Shown one piece after another: positions 15,899-29,119 of a DNA stretch of 64,000 nt. The notes beneath the pieces were generated by a model that saw only the letters and a program-made list of their open reading frames with translations, did no database searches and was not told the origin of the DNA. The position numbers and the translations under genes are program-made. The DNA comes from Burkholderiales bacterium (GTDB lineage Bacteria > Pseudomonadota > Gammaproteobacteria > Burkholderiales > Burkholderiaceae_C), in NCBI GenBank assembly GCA_016213205.1, contig JACRAZ010000040.1, positions 1 through 64,000 of the forward strand, given 5' to 3'. The first letter of the stretch is position 1. Every line of letters begins with the position of its first letter.

Positions 15899-17659
15899 AT
15901 GAGTCACCGCCCAGCCCTGCTGCGTACCCTGGTTCCCGCTGCCGTGGCCCTGCTGTGTGCCACGGCCGCCGGCGCCACCGACATGGGGGCACGCCGCCTG
16001 GTGGCCGAGCCCACCACCGACCGCCTGATCGTCAAGTACCGGCCCGGCGTGAACCCCAGCGTGGCCCTGCCCGCGATGCGTTCGGCGCTGGCCGCGCGGG
16101 TGGCCGGCAACCGGCAGGGCGTGTCGATCACGCTGCTGCGGCAGACGGCCAGCGGCGCCCAGGTGATGGCGCTGAACCGCCACATGACGCACGGCGAACT
16201 GGAAACCCTGGCCGCCAACCTGCGCGCCGGCGACGCCAACATCGAGTACGCCGAGCCCGACCGCATCCTGCAGCCGCTGGCCACGCCCAACGACACCCAG
16301 TACGCCCAGCAATGGCACTGGAGCAACACCACCGGCGGCGTGCGCGCGCCGGCGGCCTGGGACCTGGCCACCGGCTCGGGCGTGACCGTGGCCGTCATCG
16401 ACACCGGGGTGCGCCCGCATGCCGACCTGGCGGCCAACCTGGTGTCCGGCTACGACTTCATCACCAACACCAGCACCGCCAACGACGGCGGCGGCCGCGA
16501 CAACGACGCCGCCGACCCGGGCGATGCGGTGTCGGCCAACTTCTGCGGCGCGGGCAGCCCCTCGTCCAACAGCTCGTGGCACGGCACGCACGTGGCCGGC
16601 ATCATCGCCGCGGTGGGCAACAACTCGACCGGCGTGGTGGGCCTGGCCTACAACGCCACGATCCTGCCGCTGCGCGTGCTGGGCCGCTGCGGCGGCTACA
16701 CCTCCGACATCGCCGACGCCATCACCTGGGCCGCCGGCGGCGCGGTGAGCGGTGTGCCGACCAACAGCACGCCGGCCAAGGTGCTGAACCTCTCGCTCGG
16801 GGGCTCGGGCGCCTGCGACACCACGACCCAGACCGCGATCAACAGCGCGCGCGCCAACGGCGCGGTGGTGATCATTGCCGCGGGCAACGAGAACACCAAC
16901 GCCTCCAGCTCCACGCCCGCCAACTGCAGCGGCGTGATCACCGTGGCCTCCACCGGCATCACCGGCGGCCGGGCCTCGTACTCGAACTACGGCAGCATCG
17001 TCACGCTGGCGGCGCCGGGCGGTGATTCGGGCAACGCCATCCTGTCCACCTACAACGCCGGCACCAGCGCGCCCGGGGCCGACAGCTACCAGGGCGAGAT
17101 GGGCACCTCGATGGCCACCCCGGTGGTGGCGGGCGTCGCGGCGCTGATGCTGTCGGTGAACAGCGCGCTCACGCCCGACGAGGTGAAGAACATCATGGTG
17201 AGCACGGTGCGGGCCTTCCCGGCCAGCTGCTCGGGCTGTGGCGCAGGCATCATCGACGCGGCGGCCGCGGTGCAGGCGGCCAAGGACGCGGCCACGCCGG
17301 CACCGATCAACGTGACCGAAGCGGAGAGCAACGATTCGATCGCCACCGCGCAGGCCGTGGCCTCGCTGCCGGCCACGGTAAGCGGCAGCATCGCCAGCGG
17401 CACCGATGCCGACCACTACCGCATCTCGGTGCCGGCAGGCCGCACGCTCAGCGTGTCGCTGCTCGGCGCGGCCGGCACCGGGCCGGGCCTGGGCGTGTAC
17501 ACCGCGCTGGGCCGCCGGCTGGTGGAACGGGCCGGCGCCACCGGCCAGACCCTGAGCTGGAGCCTGCCCAACCGCAGCAGCAGCGCGGTCACGCTGTATG
17601 TGCGGGTGAACCGCTCGGCCGGCAACACCGGCAACTACACGCTCACGCTGGGCATCTGA
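15899..17659 (+). CDS. secreted subtilisin-like serine protease (S8) with PPC domain
   Basis: The 586-residue preproprotease has a signal peptide (cleavage near AAGA-T, about 25), an I9-type propeptide (about 30-135), and a catalytic domain with the triad D168 (VIDTG), H228 (HGTHVAG) and S404 (GTSMATP), the oxyanion Asn lying in AAGNENTN. The last roughly 110 residues form a pre-peptidase C-terminal domain with the DADHYRISVPAG and NYTLTLGI signatures of Type II-secreted or extracellular proteases. The substrate is unknown. It does not belong functionally to the nir genes, though it is transcribed in the same direction. Confidence 0.93.
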   Translation: MSHRPALLRTLVPAAVALLCATAAGATDMGARRLVAEPTTDRLIVKYRPGVNPSVALPAMRSALAARVAGNRQGVSITLLRQTASGAQVMALNRHMTHGELETLAANLRAGDANIEYAEPDRILQPLATPNDTQYAQQWHWSNTTGGVRAPAAWDLATGSGVTVAVIDTGVRPHADLAANLVSGYDFITNTSTANDGGGRDNDAADPGDAVSANFCGAGSPSSNSSWHGTHVAGIIAAVGNNSTGVVGLAYNATILPLRVLGRCGGYTSDIADAITWAAGGAVSGVPTNSTPAKVLNLSLGGSGACDTTTQTAINSARANGAVVIIAAGNENTNASSSTPANCSGVITVASTGITGGRASYSNYGSIVTLAAPGGDSGNAILSTYNAGTSAPGADSYQGEMGTSMATPVVAGVAALMLSVNSALTPDEVKNIMVSTVRAFPASCSGCGAGIIDAAAAVQAAKDAATPAPINVTEAESNDSIATAQAVASLPATVSGSIASGTDADHYRISVPAGRTLSVSLLGAAGTGPGLGVYTALGRRLVERAGATGQTLSWSLPNRSSSAVTLYVRVNRSAGNTGNYTLTLGI

Positions 17660-17662
17660 CCG

Positions 17663-17686
17663 GGCGCGCCGCGCGCCGCGCGCGCC
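17663..17686. other. GC-rich hairpin between convergent genes
   Basis: GGCGCGC at 17663-17669 pairs with GCGCGCC at 17680-17686 across a 10-nt loop in the 33-nt gap between the subtilase and the kinase, which converge here. It could stop transcription from both sides, but there is no T-tract on either strand. Confidence 0.35.
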
Positions 17687-17692
17687 GCGGGC

Positions 17693-21631
<3,939 letters not shown>

Positions 21632-21776
21632 CTTCGGGCGTTCGCGTTGAGCCTGGTGGCCGGCACTGGCCAGCAGGCACGTTAGCCCAAGTCACTGTTG
21701 ACAGCGCTTGAAACAGCCCGGAAAAGCGCCTCCAGTTCAGCCGCCCGGCCCTGCCCGGGGAACCCACAAGGGCAGG

Positions 21777-21798
21777 CTGAGGGTTCATACAGTATTCT
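21777..21798 (+). promoter_or_regulatory. possible LexA-like site and -10 element upstream of 21847
   Basis: CTGA-N8-ACAG at 21777-21792 matches the CTGT-N8-ACAG SOS box except for one base. The right half ATACAGTA is canonical, the left half degenerate. TATTCT (21793-21798) would serve as a -10, with the site over the promoter. The downstream UvrD-like helicase gives the reading some sense. It remains a weak match by sequence alone. Confidence 0.35.
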
Positions 21799-21846
21799 TA
21801 TGGGTCTACGCAGTACCGCTGCCCACAACCACTGGAGGATCCGAGC

Positions 21847-22083
21847 ATGGCCAAAGAAGAGGTCAAGACCCGCATCGAAGCCGACGGCCTGCGCTACCGC
21901 AGCAAGGCCCCGGGCTCGCCCTTCGCGCCGGCCGGCGCGTTCGGCGGCTCCACGATGTCGTGCTTCCTGTGCGGCACGCACCGGCCCCGCACGATGCTGA
22001 AGATGCGCAAGCTGCTGGGCAAGTCCCAGACCGTGTGCAACCCCTCGTGCAAGGAAGTGGCCGCGCAGATCGCCGGGAATTGA
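21847..22083 (+). CDS. small conserved cysteine-pair protein
   Basis: The 78-residue basic protein carries two cysteine pairs, SCFLC (C39, C42) and CNPSC (C64, C68), which could form a zinc site. A run of Lys/Arg between them (RPRTMLKMRKLLGK) suggests nucleic-acid contact. A clear ribosome site (GGAGGA at 21834-21839, 7-nt gap) supports translation. I recall similar short proteins in Burkholderiales but assign no function. It may share its transcript with the helicase 73 nt downstream. Confidence 0.72.
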   Translation: MAKEEVKTRIEADGLRYRSKAPGSPFAPAGAFGGSTMSCFLCGTHRPRTMLKMRKLLGKSQTVCNPSCKEVAAQIAGN

Positions 22084-22156
22084 GCCCTCCCCTGCGCGCG
22101 GCGCGCGCGGTGCCGGGTTGGGTTCATGCACCGCGGTGGCAGACCCCCAGCTTGTC

Positions 22157-24232
22157 ATGGCCGCGCTGGCAGACCCCTTCGAGACGCTGAACCCCGAGCA
22201 GCGCGCCGCCGTGGAGCACGGCAGCGCCCCGCTGCTGGTGATCGCCGGCGCCGGCTCGGGCAAGACCCTCACGCTCGCGGCCCGCGTGGCCCGGCTGGTG
22301 CTGCAGGGCGCCGATCCACAACGCCTGCTGCTGCTGACGTTTTCCCGCCGCGCCGCGCACGAGATGCAGCGCCGCACCGGCCGGCTGCTGCACCAGGCGC
22401 TGGGCCTGCGTGCCACCCAGCAGGCGCCCCAGCTGCCCTGGGCGGGCACCTTCCACGCCATCGGCGCGCGGCTGCTGCGTGAACACGCGGCGCAGATCGG
22501 CCTGGCCGACACCTTCACGATCGCCGACCGCGGTGATGCCGAAGACCTGATGGGCCTGGTGCGCCAGGACCTGGGCCTGGCCGCCGCGAAGAGCCGCTTT
22601 CCGCTCAAGGGCACCTGCCTGGCCATCTACTCGCGCTGCGTCAACGCCCAGGCGCCGCTGGCCCAGGTGCTGGCCGAGCACTACCCCTGGTGTGCCGGCT
22701 GGGAGGCCGAGCTCAAGCGCCTGTTCCGTGCCTACGTGGCCGAAAAGCAGCGCCAGCACACGCTGGACTACGACGACCTGCTGCTGGCCTGGGACCAGAT
22801 GCTGACCGATGCCGCGCTGGCGCAGCAGCTGGGCGAGCGCTTCCCCTTCGTGCTGGTGGACGAATACCAGGACACCAACCGCCTGCAATCGGCCATCCTG
22901 CGCGCCCTCAAGCCCGCAGGCCACGGCCTCACGGTGGTGGGCGATGACGCGCAGTCGATCTACAGCTTCCGTGCCGCCGAGGTGCGCAACATCCTCGAGT
23001 TTGCGCAGCACTTCGGGCCCACGGCGCGGGTGCTGCCGCTGGAACGCAACTACCGCTCCACCCAGCCGATCCTCGATGCCTCGAACGCGGTGATCGCGCT
23101 CAGCCCCGAGCGCCATGCCAAGACCCTGTGGACCGAGCGCGCCGCCGCGCAACGGCCCCAGATCGTGAGCGTGCTCGACGAGATGGCCCAGGCCACCTGG
23201 GTGGCCGACAACGTGCTGGCGCAGCGCGAGGCCGGCCTGAAGCTCAAGCAGCAGGCGGTGCTGTTCCGCACCAGCCACCACAGCGCGGCGCTGGAGCTGG
23301 AGCTCACGCGCCGGCGCATCCCGTTCGTGAAGTTCGGCGGCCTGAAGTTCCTGGAGGCCGCGCACATCAAGGACGTGCTGGCCGTGCTGCGCTGGGCCGA
23401 GAACCCGAAGAGCCGCATCGCCGGCTTCCGGGTAGCGCTGCTGGTGCCCGGCATCGGCCCGGCCAACGCGCGCCGGCTGCTCGACGCGATGGACGCCGCG
23501 GCCCGCCCGCTGCAGGCCTTGGCCGAGTTCGAGCCACCGGCCAACGCGCGGGCCGACTGGCAGGCCCTGGTGGGCCTGATGCAGGCCCTGCGCGCACCCG
23601 GCGCCGGCCCTGGCCCGGCCGGCGGCGCCTGGCCGGCCGACCTGGAAGCCGTGCAGCGCTGGTACGCACCCCACCTGCAGCGCCTGCACGAGGAAGACGC
23701 GCCGGTGCGCCTGGCCGATCTGGAGCAGCTCACCCGCCTGGCCACGGCCCAGCCCTCGCGCGAGCGCTTCCTCACCGAGCTGACGCTCGACCCGCCCGAG
23801 GCCACCAGCGACGAATCCGGCCCGCCGCACCTGGACGAGGACTACCTGATCCTGTCCACCATCCACTCGGCCAAGGGCCAGGAATGGTCGGCGGTGACCG
23901 TGCTCAACGTGGTGGACGGCTGCATGCCGGCCGACCTGGCCACCGGCTCGGCCGCCGCCATCGAGGAAGAGCGCCGCCTGCTCTACGTGGCCATGACCCG
24001 TGCGAAGCAGCAGCTCGCGCTGATGGTGCCGCAGCGCTTCCACGTCACGCAGCAGCCGAAGTACGGCGACCGGCACCTGTACGGCTCGCTCACCCGCTTC
24101 ATCCCGCCGCCGGTGGCGGCGCTGTTCGAGCGCGTGGGGCCGGCCGCACCGCCGGCGCCGGCCGCCTGCGCGCCGGCCGCGGCCCCGCCACGCATCGACA
24201 TCGGTGAGCGCCTGCGCGCCGCCTGGGACTGA
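22157..24232 (+). CDS. UvrD/Rep-family ATP-dependent DNA helicase
   Basis: The 691-residue superfamily 1A helicase has Walker A GAGSGKT (31-37), motif Ia/Ib (TFSRRAAHEMQRR, GTFHAIGARLLREH), motif II with VDEYQDTN starting near D235, motif III GDDAQSIYSFR, motif IV LERNYRS, motif V TIHSAKGQEW and motif VI VAMTRAK. It is closer to PcrA/UvrD-like 'ATP-dependent helicase' paralogues than to housekeeping UvrD because it is shorter and the C-terminal tail differs. The ATG at 22157 was chosen; TTG at 22118 would add 13 residues. It presumably acts in DNA repair or fork restart. Confidence 0.9.
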   Translation: MAALADPFETLNPEQRAAVEHGSAPLLVIAGAGSGKTLTLAARVARLVLQGADPQRLLLLTFSRRAAHEMQRRTGRLLHQALGLRATQQAPQLPWAGTFHAIGARLLREHAAQIGLADTFTIADRGDAEDLMGLVRQDLGLAAAKSRFPLKGTCLAIYSRCVNAQAPLAQVLAEHYPWCAGWEAELKRLFRAYVAEKQRQHTLDYDDLLLAWDQMLTDAALAQQLGERFPFVLVDEYQDTNRLQSAILRALKPAGHGLTVVGDDAQSIYSFRAAEVRNILEFAQHFGPTARVLPLERNYRSTQPILDASNAVIALSPERHAKTLWTERAAAQRPQIVSVLDEMAQATWVADNVLAQREAGLKLKQQAVLFRTSHHSAALELELTRRRIPFVKFGGLKFLEAAHIKDVLAVLRWAENPKSRIAGFRVALLVPGIGPANARRLLDAMDAAARPLQALAEFEPPANARADWQALVGLMQALRAPGAGPGPAGGAWPADLEAVQRWYAPHLQRLHEEDAPVRLADLEQLTRLATAQPSRERFLTELTLDPPEATSDESGPPHLDEDYLILSTIHSAKGQEWSAVTVLNVVDGCMPADLATGSAAAIEEERRLLYVAMTRAKQQLALMVPQRFHVTQQPKYGDRHLYGSLTRFIPPPVAALFERVGPAAPPAPAACAPAAAPPRIDIGERLRAAWD

Positions 24233-24355
24233 CGCCGATGCCTCGGTCGCTCGGCCGGCACCGCATGGCGCGCACGGGCCGCGCCCGATGGCCTGGCCAG
24301 ACACCGCAACCCCAGATGCCGCGCGGCCCCTTCGGCGCGTGGTGGAGCGCCTGAC

Positions 24356-25306
24356 ATGCACCTGGACACCTGCCTCGCCATCGAGCACGCGCTGCGCGCC
24401 GCACCCACCGCCACCGAAACGCCGGACGTCGCCGCCTGGTGGCCGCAGTGGCAGGCACTGGCCGCCACCGGTGCGCCCACGGCCGCGCTGGCCATTCGCG
24501 GCGGCTTCGCGGCCGACCGCCTGGGCTGGGCCTTTGCCAGCGGCTACCAGGCGGCGCTGCGCGCGCTGCTGCCCGACCTGCCCGCCGACACGCTGGCCGC
24601 CTTCTGCGTGACCGAGGCAGGCGGCAACCGGCCACGCGACATCCGGACCACGCTAACGCCAGAACAGAGCGACACCGGCGCGGCCACCTGGCGCCTGGAC
24701 GGCGCCAAGCGCTGGACCACGCTGGGCCCGGCCGGCACGCTGCTGCTGGTGGTGGGTGCCGTGGTCGATGCCGATGCCGCCCGCCCGCTGCTGCGCGTGG
24801 CCCGGGTGCCGGTGCCCAGCGCCGGGCTCACGGTCGAGCCCATGCCGGCCACCGGCTTCGTGCCCGAGGTGCCGCATGCGCGGCTGCGCCTGCAGGGCGT
24901 GCGGGTGCCCGATGCCGCGCTGCTGCCGGGTGATGGCTACGACACCTGCGTGAAGCCCTTCCGCACGATCGAGGACCTGCATGTCACGCTGGCGGCGCTG
25001 GCCTGCCTGCTGCGCGAGGCACGCGCCCGGGCCTGGCCGGTGGCGCTGGCCGAGCGCGCCGCGGCGCTGATCACCTTGCTGGCCGGCCTGGCCGAGGGCG
25101 ACACGCGTGCGCCGGCAGCGCATGTGGCACTGGCCGGCGCGCTGCAGCTGGTGCAGGCGCTGTATGCCCAGGCCAGCGAGCTGTTCGCCGCCACGCCGGA
25201 CGAACCGGCCGCCCAGCGCTGGCGGCGCGATGTGCCGCTGTTCGGCGTGGCCGGTGCGGCGCGCACCCAGCGCGCCGCGCGGGCCTGGGCGGCCCTGGGC
25301 GGCTGA
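24356..25306 (+). CDS. divergent acyl-CoA dehydrogenase-family protein
   Basis: The 316-residue protein keeps the middle beta domain of acyl-CoA dehydrogenases (FCVTEAGGNRPRDIRTT near 82-98, RLDGAKRWTTLGPAGTLLLVV near 117-137, PHARLRLQGVRVPDAALL near 179-196). Both the N-terminal helical part and the C-terminal flavin/catalytic part are short. It may be an incomplete or specialised relative with altered catalysis. The ATG at 24356 follows a 123-nt gap with no obvious promoter. Substrate unknown. Confidence 0.7.
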   Translation: MHLDTCLAIEHALRAAPTATETPDVAAWWPQWQALAATGAPTAALAIRGGFAADRLGWAFASGYQAALRALLPDLPADTLAAFCVTEAGGNRPRDIRTTLTPEQSDTGAATWRLDGAKRWTTLGPAGTLLLVVGAVVDADAARPLLRVARVPVPSAGLTVEPMPATGFVPEVPHARLRLQGVRVPDAALLPGDGYDTCVKPFRTIEDLHVTLAALACLLREARARAWPVALAERAAALITLLAGLAEGDTRAPAAHVALAGALQLVQALYAQASELFAATPDEPAAQRWRRDVPLFGVAGAARTQRAARAWAALGG

Positions 25307-25331
25307 GCCCCCGGGCCGCAGCGCGCCAGGG

Positions 25332-26570
25332 TCAGTCCTGCGCCAGGTCCATCAGCAGCCGGGTGCTGAGGTACAGGCGCGGCACGATCGAATCGATCTC
25401 GATGTACTCGTCCTTGGCGTGGTAGCCCCAGCCGGCCAGGCCCAGGCTTTCCAGCACCGCGGCCTTGCCGCCGCGGTTGGCGTAACCGGCATCGGTGCCA
25501 CCACCGCTCATCGGGTGCAGCAGCAGCTTGCGGCCGTCCAGTTCGGCATAGATGGCCTGCGCACGCGCCGCCAGCGCCCGTGTGCGCGCATCCCCCACGA
25601 AGGGCGGGCGGCCCACCACCAGCTTCACGCTCACCTCGGTGTCGGGCACACGCCGGCTCTCGGCCACTTTGGCCTGCAGCGCCGCGGCCAGCTTATCGGC
25701 GGCGCCGGGGGCCATCAACCGCACGTCGGCCACGGCCACGGCCTTGTCCGGGATCTGGTTCAGTGTCTGGCCCGACACCACCTTGGTCCAGTTCAGTTGC
25801 GCGCCGGGAATGCCCTTGGCGATGTCCTGCGTCTGCAACACCTGGTGCGCCGCCTCGATCAATGCATTGCGGCCCTGGTCCGGCGCGGCACCGGCATGCG
25901 CGGCGCGGCCCGTGACCTCGAGCGTGGCGGTGCCCACGCCGGCGGCGGCCAGCAGCACGCCTTCGTCCCTTGCCACCGCCTTGGCGGCGATGGGCTCGTA
26001 GCTCAGCACCACGTCGTGCTGGTCGGCCAGCGTGGCAATCAGCTCCCCCGAATCGGTGGAGCCCGATTCCTCGTCGCCATTGAACAGCACGGTGATGCGC
26101 GCGTAGTTGCGCCAGCCCGCATCGCGCAGGATGGCCAGCGTGTGCAGCACCACGGCCACGCCGCCCTTGTCGTCGGCGATGCCCGGGCCGTAGAGGCGGT
26201 TGCCATCCTGGCGGATGGGCTGCGTGGCCAGGATGCCGGGCCAGTACACCGTGTCCAGGTGGGCGATGAGCATCAGCTTCTTGGTGCCGGTGCCGGTGAG
26301 CGTGCCCTTGACCATCGAGCCCTTGCCGCGCACCGGGCCGGAGCGCTCGGTGGCCAGGCCCAGCGCCTGGAGCCGGGCCTCGACATGCGCGGCCAGCCGG
26401 GCGATGCCCGGTGCATCCATGGTGCCGGATTCGATCGTGACCAGTTCCTTCAGTGTTTCGATCACCGCGGGCTGCGCGGCGCGTGCGGCGGCCAGCAGCT
26501 TTTCGTCCGGGGCCGCGGCGGCCGCAGCCGCGAAGGCGCACAGGGCCAGGGCCAGCATCGATGGCTTCAT
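25332..26570 (-). CDS. secreted M20-family metallopeptidase, glutamate carboxypeptidase (CPG2)-like
   Basis: The 412-residue protein has a signal peptide (to about AAAAP, 21) and the M20 di-zinc core: LIAHLDTVYW (His and Asp ligands near 103-105), GPGIADDKGG, and FNGDEESGSTDS with the catalytic and bridging glutamates. A dimerisation domain follows, with AAHAGAAPDQGRNA. The C-terminal MSGGGTDAGYA carries the last zinc-site region. It is probably an exported aminoacyl/peptidyl amidase releasing glutamate or similar residues. It is the last gene of a leftward group; the gap to the EamA gene is 88 nt. Confidence 0.87.
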   Translation of the reverse strand: MKPSMLALALCAFAAAAAAAPDEKLLAAARAAQPAVIETLKELVTIESGTMDAPGIARLAAHVEARLQALGLATERSGPVRGKGSMVKGTLTGTGTKKLMLIAHLDTVYWPGILATQPIRQDGNRLYGPGIADDKGGVAVVLHTLAILRDAGWRNYARITVLFNGDEESGSTDSGELIATLADQHDVVLSYEPIAAKAVARDEGVLLAAAGVGTATLEVTGRAAHAGAAPDQGRNALIEAAHQVLQTQDIAKGIPGAQLNWTKVVSGQTLNQIPDKAVAVADVRLMAPGAADKLAAALQAKVAESRRVPDTEVSVKLVVGRPPFVGDARTRALAARAQAIYAELDGRKLLLHPMSGGGTDAGYANRGGKAAVLESLGLAGWGYHAKDEYIEIDSIVPRLYLSTRLLMDLAQD

Positions 26571-26658
26571 GAGGATGGACGGAAGTGGTGCCAGCCGCCG
26601 AGTGTGCGGGCCCCTGCAGGCCTTGCACAGGCAGGCAAACCCGCCGCCCGGCAGCGGC

Positions 26659-27666
26659 TCAGCGCGGCTGGCGCATGCCCAGCCAGGTGCCGCCCAGCAC
26701 CGCGGCCAGGCCCCCCAGGTGCCAGCCGGTCAGCGGCTCGCCCAGCAGGGCCACCGCGAAGCCCACGCCGAAGATCGGCACCCAGTACACGTACAGCGCG
26801 GTGCGCGCCACGCCCAGCGTGCTGAGCGCGCGGTTCCACACCAGCGCACCCATCGCGGTGGCCAGCAGGCCCGACAGCGCGAGCATCAGCACGTGCCCGG
26901 CCGTCACGCGGGCGAAATCCACGCCCAGGGGCTGCGGCCGCAGCACCATGTGCGCCACAAGCATCAGCGCGCCAAAGAGGTGGATCACCCCGCTGACCTG
27001 CACGGCACCGAGCTGCCCTTGCGGCTGCTGCATCTGGCGCTGCACCAGCACGCCACCGCAGACCCAGGTGACCACCGAGCACAGCACCAGCAGGTCCCCC
27101 AGGCTGCCGCTGCCCAGCGCGGCGCCGGGACGGTTGAGCACCACCATCGCCACGCCGCCGAAACCCAGCGCGACCCCGGCCACCCGCGCCGGCGTGAGCC
27201 GGTCGCCCAGCCACAGCGCGGCCAGCAAGGCCGAGACCAGCGGGTTCAGCGCGATGATCAGCTCCGCATTGGCCGCCGTGGTGCGCGCCACGCCCTCGGT
27301 GAAGAAGATCTGGTTCAGGTACACCATCAGCACGGCGCAGCCCAACAGCGTGAGCGCCTGGCGCGGCGCCAGCCGGGGCCACAGCGCGTGGCGGTGCAGC
27401 AGCACCGCGGCCAGTGCGAGCCCGGCCACGACCATGCGCGCGGTGGCCACGGCCATGGTGTCGAACTGGCTGATCAGCAGCTTGACGACCGAGAGGTTCG
27501 CGCCCCACACGGCCATCGTGGTGAGCAGCAGCCAGCGCGTGGCAGCGATGCCGGCGTTGGCGTCGACCTGGCCGCTCACTTTGCGAGAAATGACCGGGGA
27601 TGGCGGATCGGCAGCAGCGGCGACGTCGGGATCGGTGTCATGCGGCGATTGTGATCGCGCGGGCAA
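26659..27666 (-). CDS. EamA/DMT-family metabolite transporter
   Basis: This inner-membrane protein has ten predicted helices in two EamA repeats (first repeat from about residue 43, WLLLTTMAVWGANLSVVKLL, the second from about 195). Conserved pieces are FFTEGVARTTAANAELIIALNPL and ALVWNRALSTLGVARTALYVYWVPIFGV near the end. The transported compound is unknown. The longest start is TTG at 27666; a GTG at 27579 would leave only 14 residues before the first helix. Neither has a clear ribosome site, so the start is uncertain. Confidence 0.85.
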   Translation of the reverse strand: MPARSQSPHDTDPDVAAAADPPSPVISRKVSGQVDANAGIAATRWLLLTTMAVWGANLSVVKLLISQFDTMAVATARMVVAGLALAAVLLHRHALWPRLAPRQALTLLGCAVLMVYLNQIFFTEGVARTTAANAELIIALNPLVSALLAALWLGDRLTPARVAGVALGFGGVAMVVLNRPGAALGSGSLGDLLVLCSVVTWVCGGVLVQRQMQQPQGQLGAVQVSGVIHLFGALMLVAHMVLRPQPLGVDFARVTAGHVLMLALSGLLATAMGALVWNRALSTLGVARTALYVYWVPIFGVGFAVALLGEPLTGWHLGGLAAVLGGTWLGMRQPR

Positions 27667-27711
27667 TCCCGTGCTGCAGGCCGGGTGGGCGGCGGCGGGT
27701 GCCGCCGGCGC

Positions 27712-28974
27712 TCAATCGGGCTGCGGCATCCAGCGGCGCAGGTGCAGGGCGTTGGCGCCGCGTTGCGCCTGCGCCTGCTTCAGCTCGTGGCGCGCGATGC
27801 TGCGCAGGTGCACCTCGTCCGGCCCGTCCAGGAAGCGCAGCGCGCGGCCCCAGGCCCACAGGCGGGCCAGCGGGGTGTCGGGCGAGAGGCCCATCGCGCC
27901 GAACACCTGCATCGCCCGGTCGAGCACCCGGGTCTGCAGTTGCGCGGTGACAAGCTTGATGGCGGCCACATCCGTGCGCGTGGCCGCCGGGCCCCGGGTG
28001 TCGAGCTTCCAGGCCGCGTGCAGCACCAGCAGCCGGGCCTGGTCGATCTCGACACGGCTCTGCGCGATCCAGTCCTGCACGTTGGCGAAGTCGGCCATGC
28101 GCTGGCCGAAGGCGCGGCGCTCGAGCGCGCGTTCGCACATCAGCGCCAGCGCCAGCTCGCACTGGCCGATGCTGCGCATCGCATGGTGCACCCGGCCCGG
28201 CCCCAGCCGCGCCTGCGCCAGCGCGAAGCCGGCACCGGCCTCGCCCAGCAGGGCCTCGGGGCCCACGCGCACGTCGCGGAACACCAGCTCGCAGTGGCCT
28301 TCGAGGGCCTGGTGGTCCATGACCGGGATGTTGCGCTCGATCACGAGCCCGGGCGTATCCATCGGCACCAGCAGGATCGAGTGGCGCGCGTGCGGCGGCG
28401 CCTGCGGCCGGTCGTCGCTGACACCCAGCACCACCGCGAGCCGGCAGTTCGGGTGCGTGGGGCCGGTGATGAACCACTTGCGCCCGTTGATGCGCCAGCC
28501 CGCGCCATCGCGGGTGAAGTGGGTCTGCAGCTGGGTGGGGTCGGACGAGGCGGTGTCGGGCTCGCTCATCGCGAAGCAGCTGCGGATCTCCCCGCGCAGC
28601 AGCGGGTCCAGCCAGCGCTCGGCCTGGGCCGGGTTGGCGAACAGCTGCAGCAGCTCCATCGTGCCGCTGTCCGGGGCGCTGCAGTTGAAGGCTTCGCTGG
28701 CCCACTGCACGCGGCCCATGGTTTCGGCCAGCGGCGCGTAGTCCAGGTGGCTCAGGCGGGTGCCGGGCTGGTCGTCGCGCAGGCCGGGCAGGAACAGGTT
28801 CCACAGCCCGAGTTCACGGGCCTTGGCCTTCAGCGGCTCCAGCACATCCAGCGGGTACAGGCCGGCATCGGCCCAGCGGTGCCACTCGGGCAGCGAAGGC
28901 AGCACGAGGTCGTCCATGAAGCGCTGCAGCGTGGCCTGCAAGGCCTGGGCGCGGGGCGAGGGGGCAAAGTCCAT
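27712..28974 (-). CDS. acyl-CoA dehydrogenase
   Basis: The full-length 420-residue flavoprotein oxidises an acyl-CoA to the 2-enoyl-CoA. Signatures include FAMSEPDTASSDPTQLQT (FAD/substrate loop), INGRKWFITGPTHPNC, RSIGQCELALALMCERALER and MQVFGAMGLSPDTPLARLWA. The C-terminal FLDGPDEVHLRSIARHEL fits the long-chain/ACAD10-11-like subgroup. The ATG at 28974 was chosen because residues upstream are low-complexity Arg/Pro. It lies close to the divergent relative at 24356, though in the opposite direction. Confidence 0.9.
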   Translation of the reverse strand: MDFAPSPRAQALQATLQRFMDDLVLPSLPEWHRWADAGLYPLDVLEPLKAKARELGLWNLFLPGLRDDQPGTRLSHLDYAPLAETMGRVQWASEAFNCSAPDSGTMELLQLFANPAQAERWLDPLLRGEIRSCFAMSEPDTASSDPTQLQTHFTRDGAGWRINGRKWFITGPTHPNCRLAVVLGVSDDRPQAPPHARHSILLVPMDTPGLVIERNIPVMDHQALEGHCELVFRDVRVGPEALLGEAGAGFALAQARLGPGRVHHAMRSIGQCELALALMCERALERRAFGQRMADFANVQDWIAQSRVEIDQARLLVLHAAWKLDTRGPAATRTDVAAIKLVTAQLQTRVLDRAMQVFGAMGLSPDTPLARLWAWGRALRFLDGPDEVHLRSIARHELKQAQAQRGANALHLRRWMPQPD

Positions 28975-29119
28975 GGGCGGCCGGGGCGGTGGGGTCGGCC
29001 GATTCTGGACAGCGCCCCGGGCCGCACCCTGTCGCCTGCGGGACCGGGCTGCCACACGGCGCGCCAGGTGTTGACGTAGCGCAAATCCGACGCGGCCAGG
29101 CGCGCCGCGGCGGGCGGGA

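Noticed and set aside
15746-17416. Long 556-codon reverse frame inside the subtilase
   Set aside because: His/Arg/Gly-rich shadow of a high-GC gene; the plus strand encodes a complete protease with catalytic triad.
24233-24355. Promoter or small gene between the helicase and 24356
   Set aside because: No -10/-35 pair, dyad or coding frame with a ribosome site was seen.
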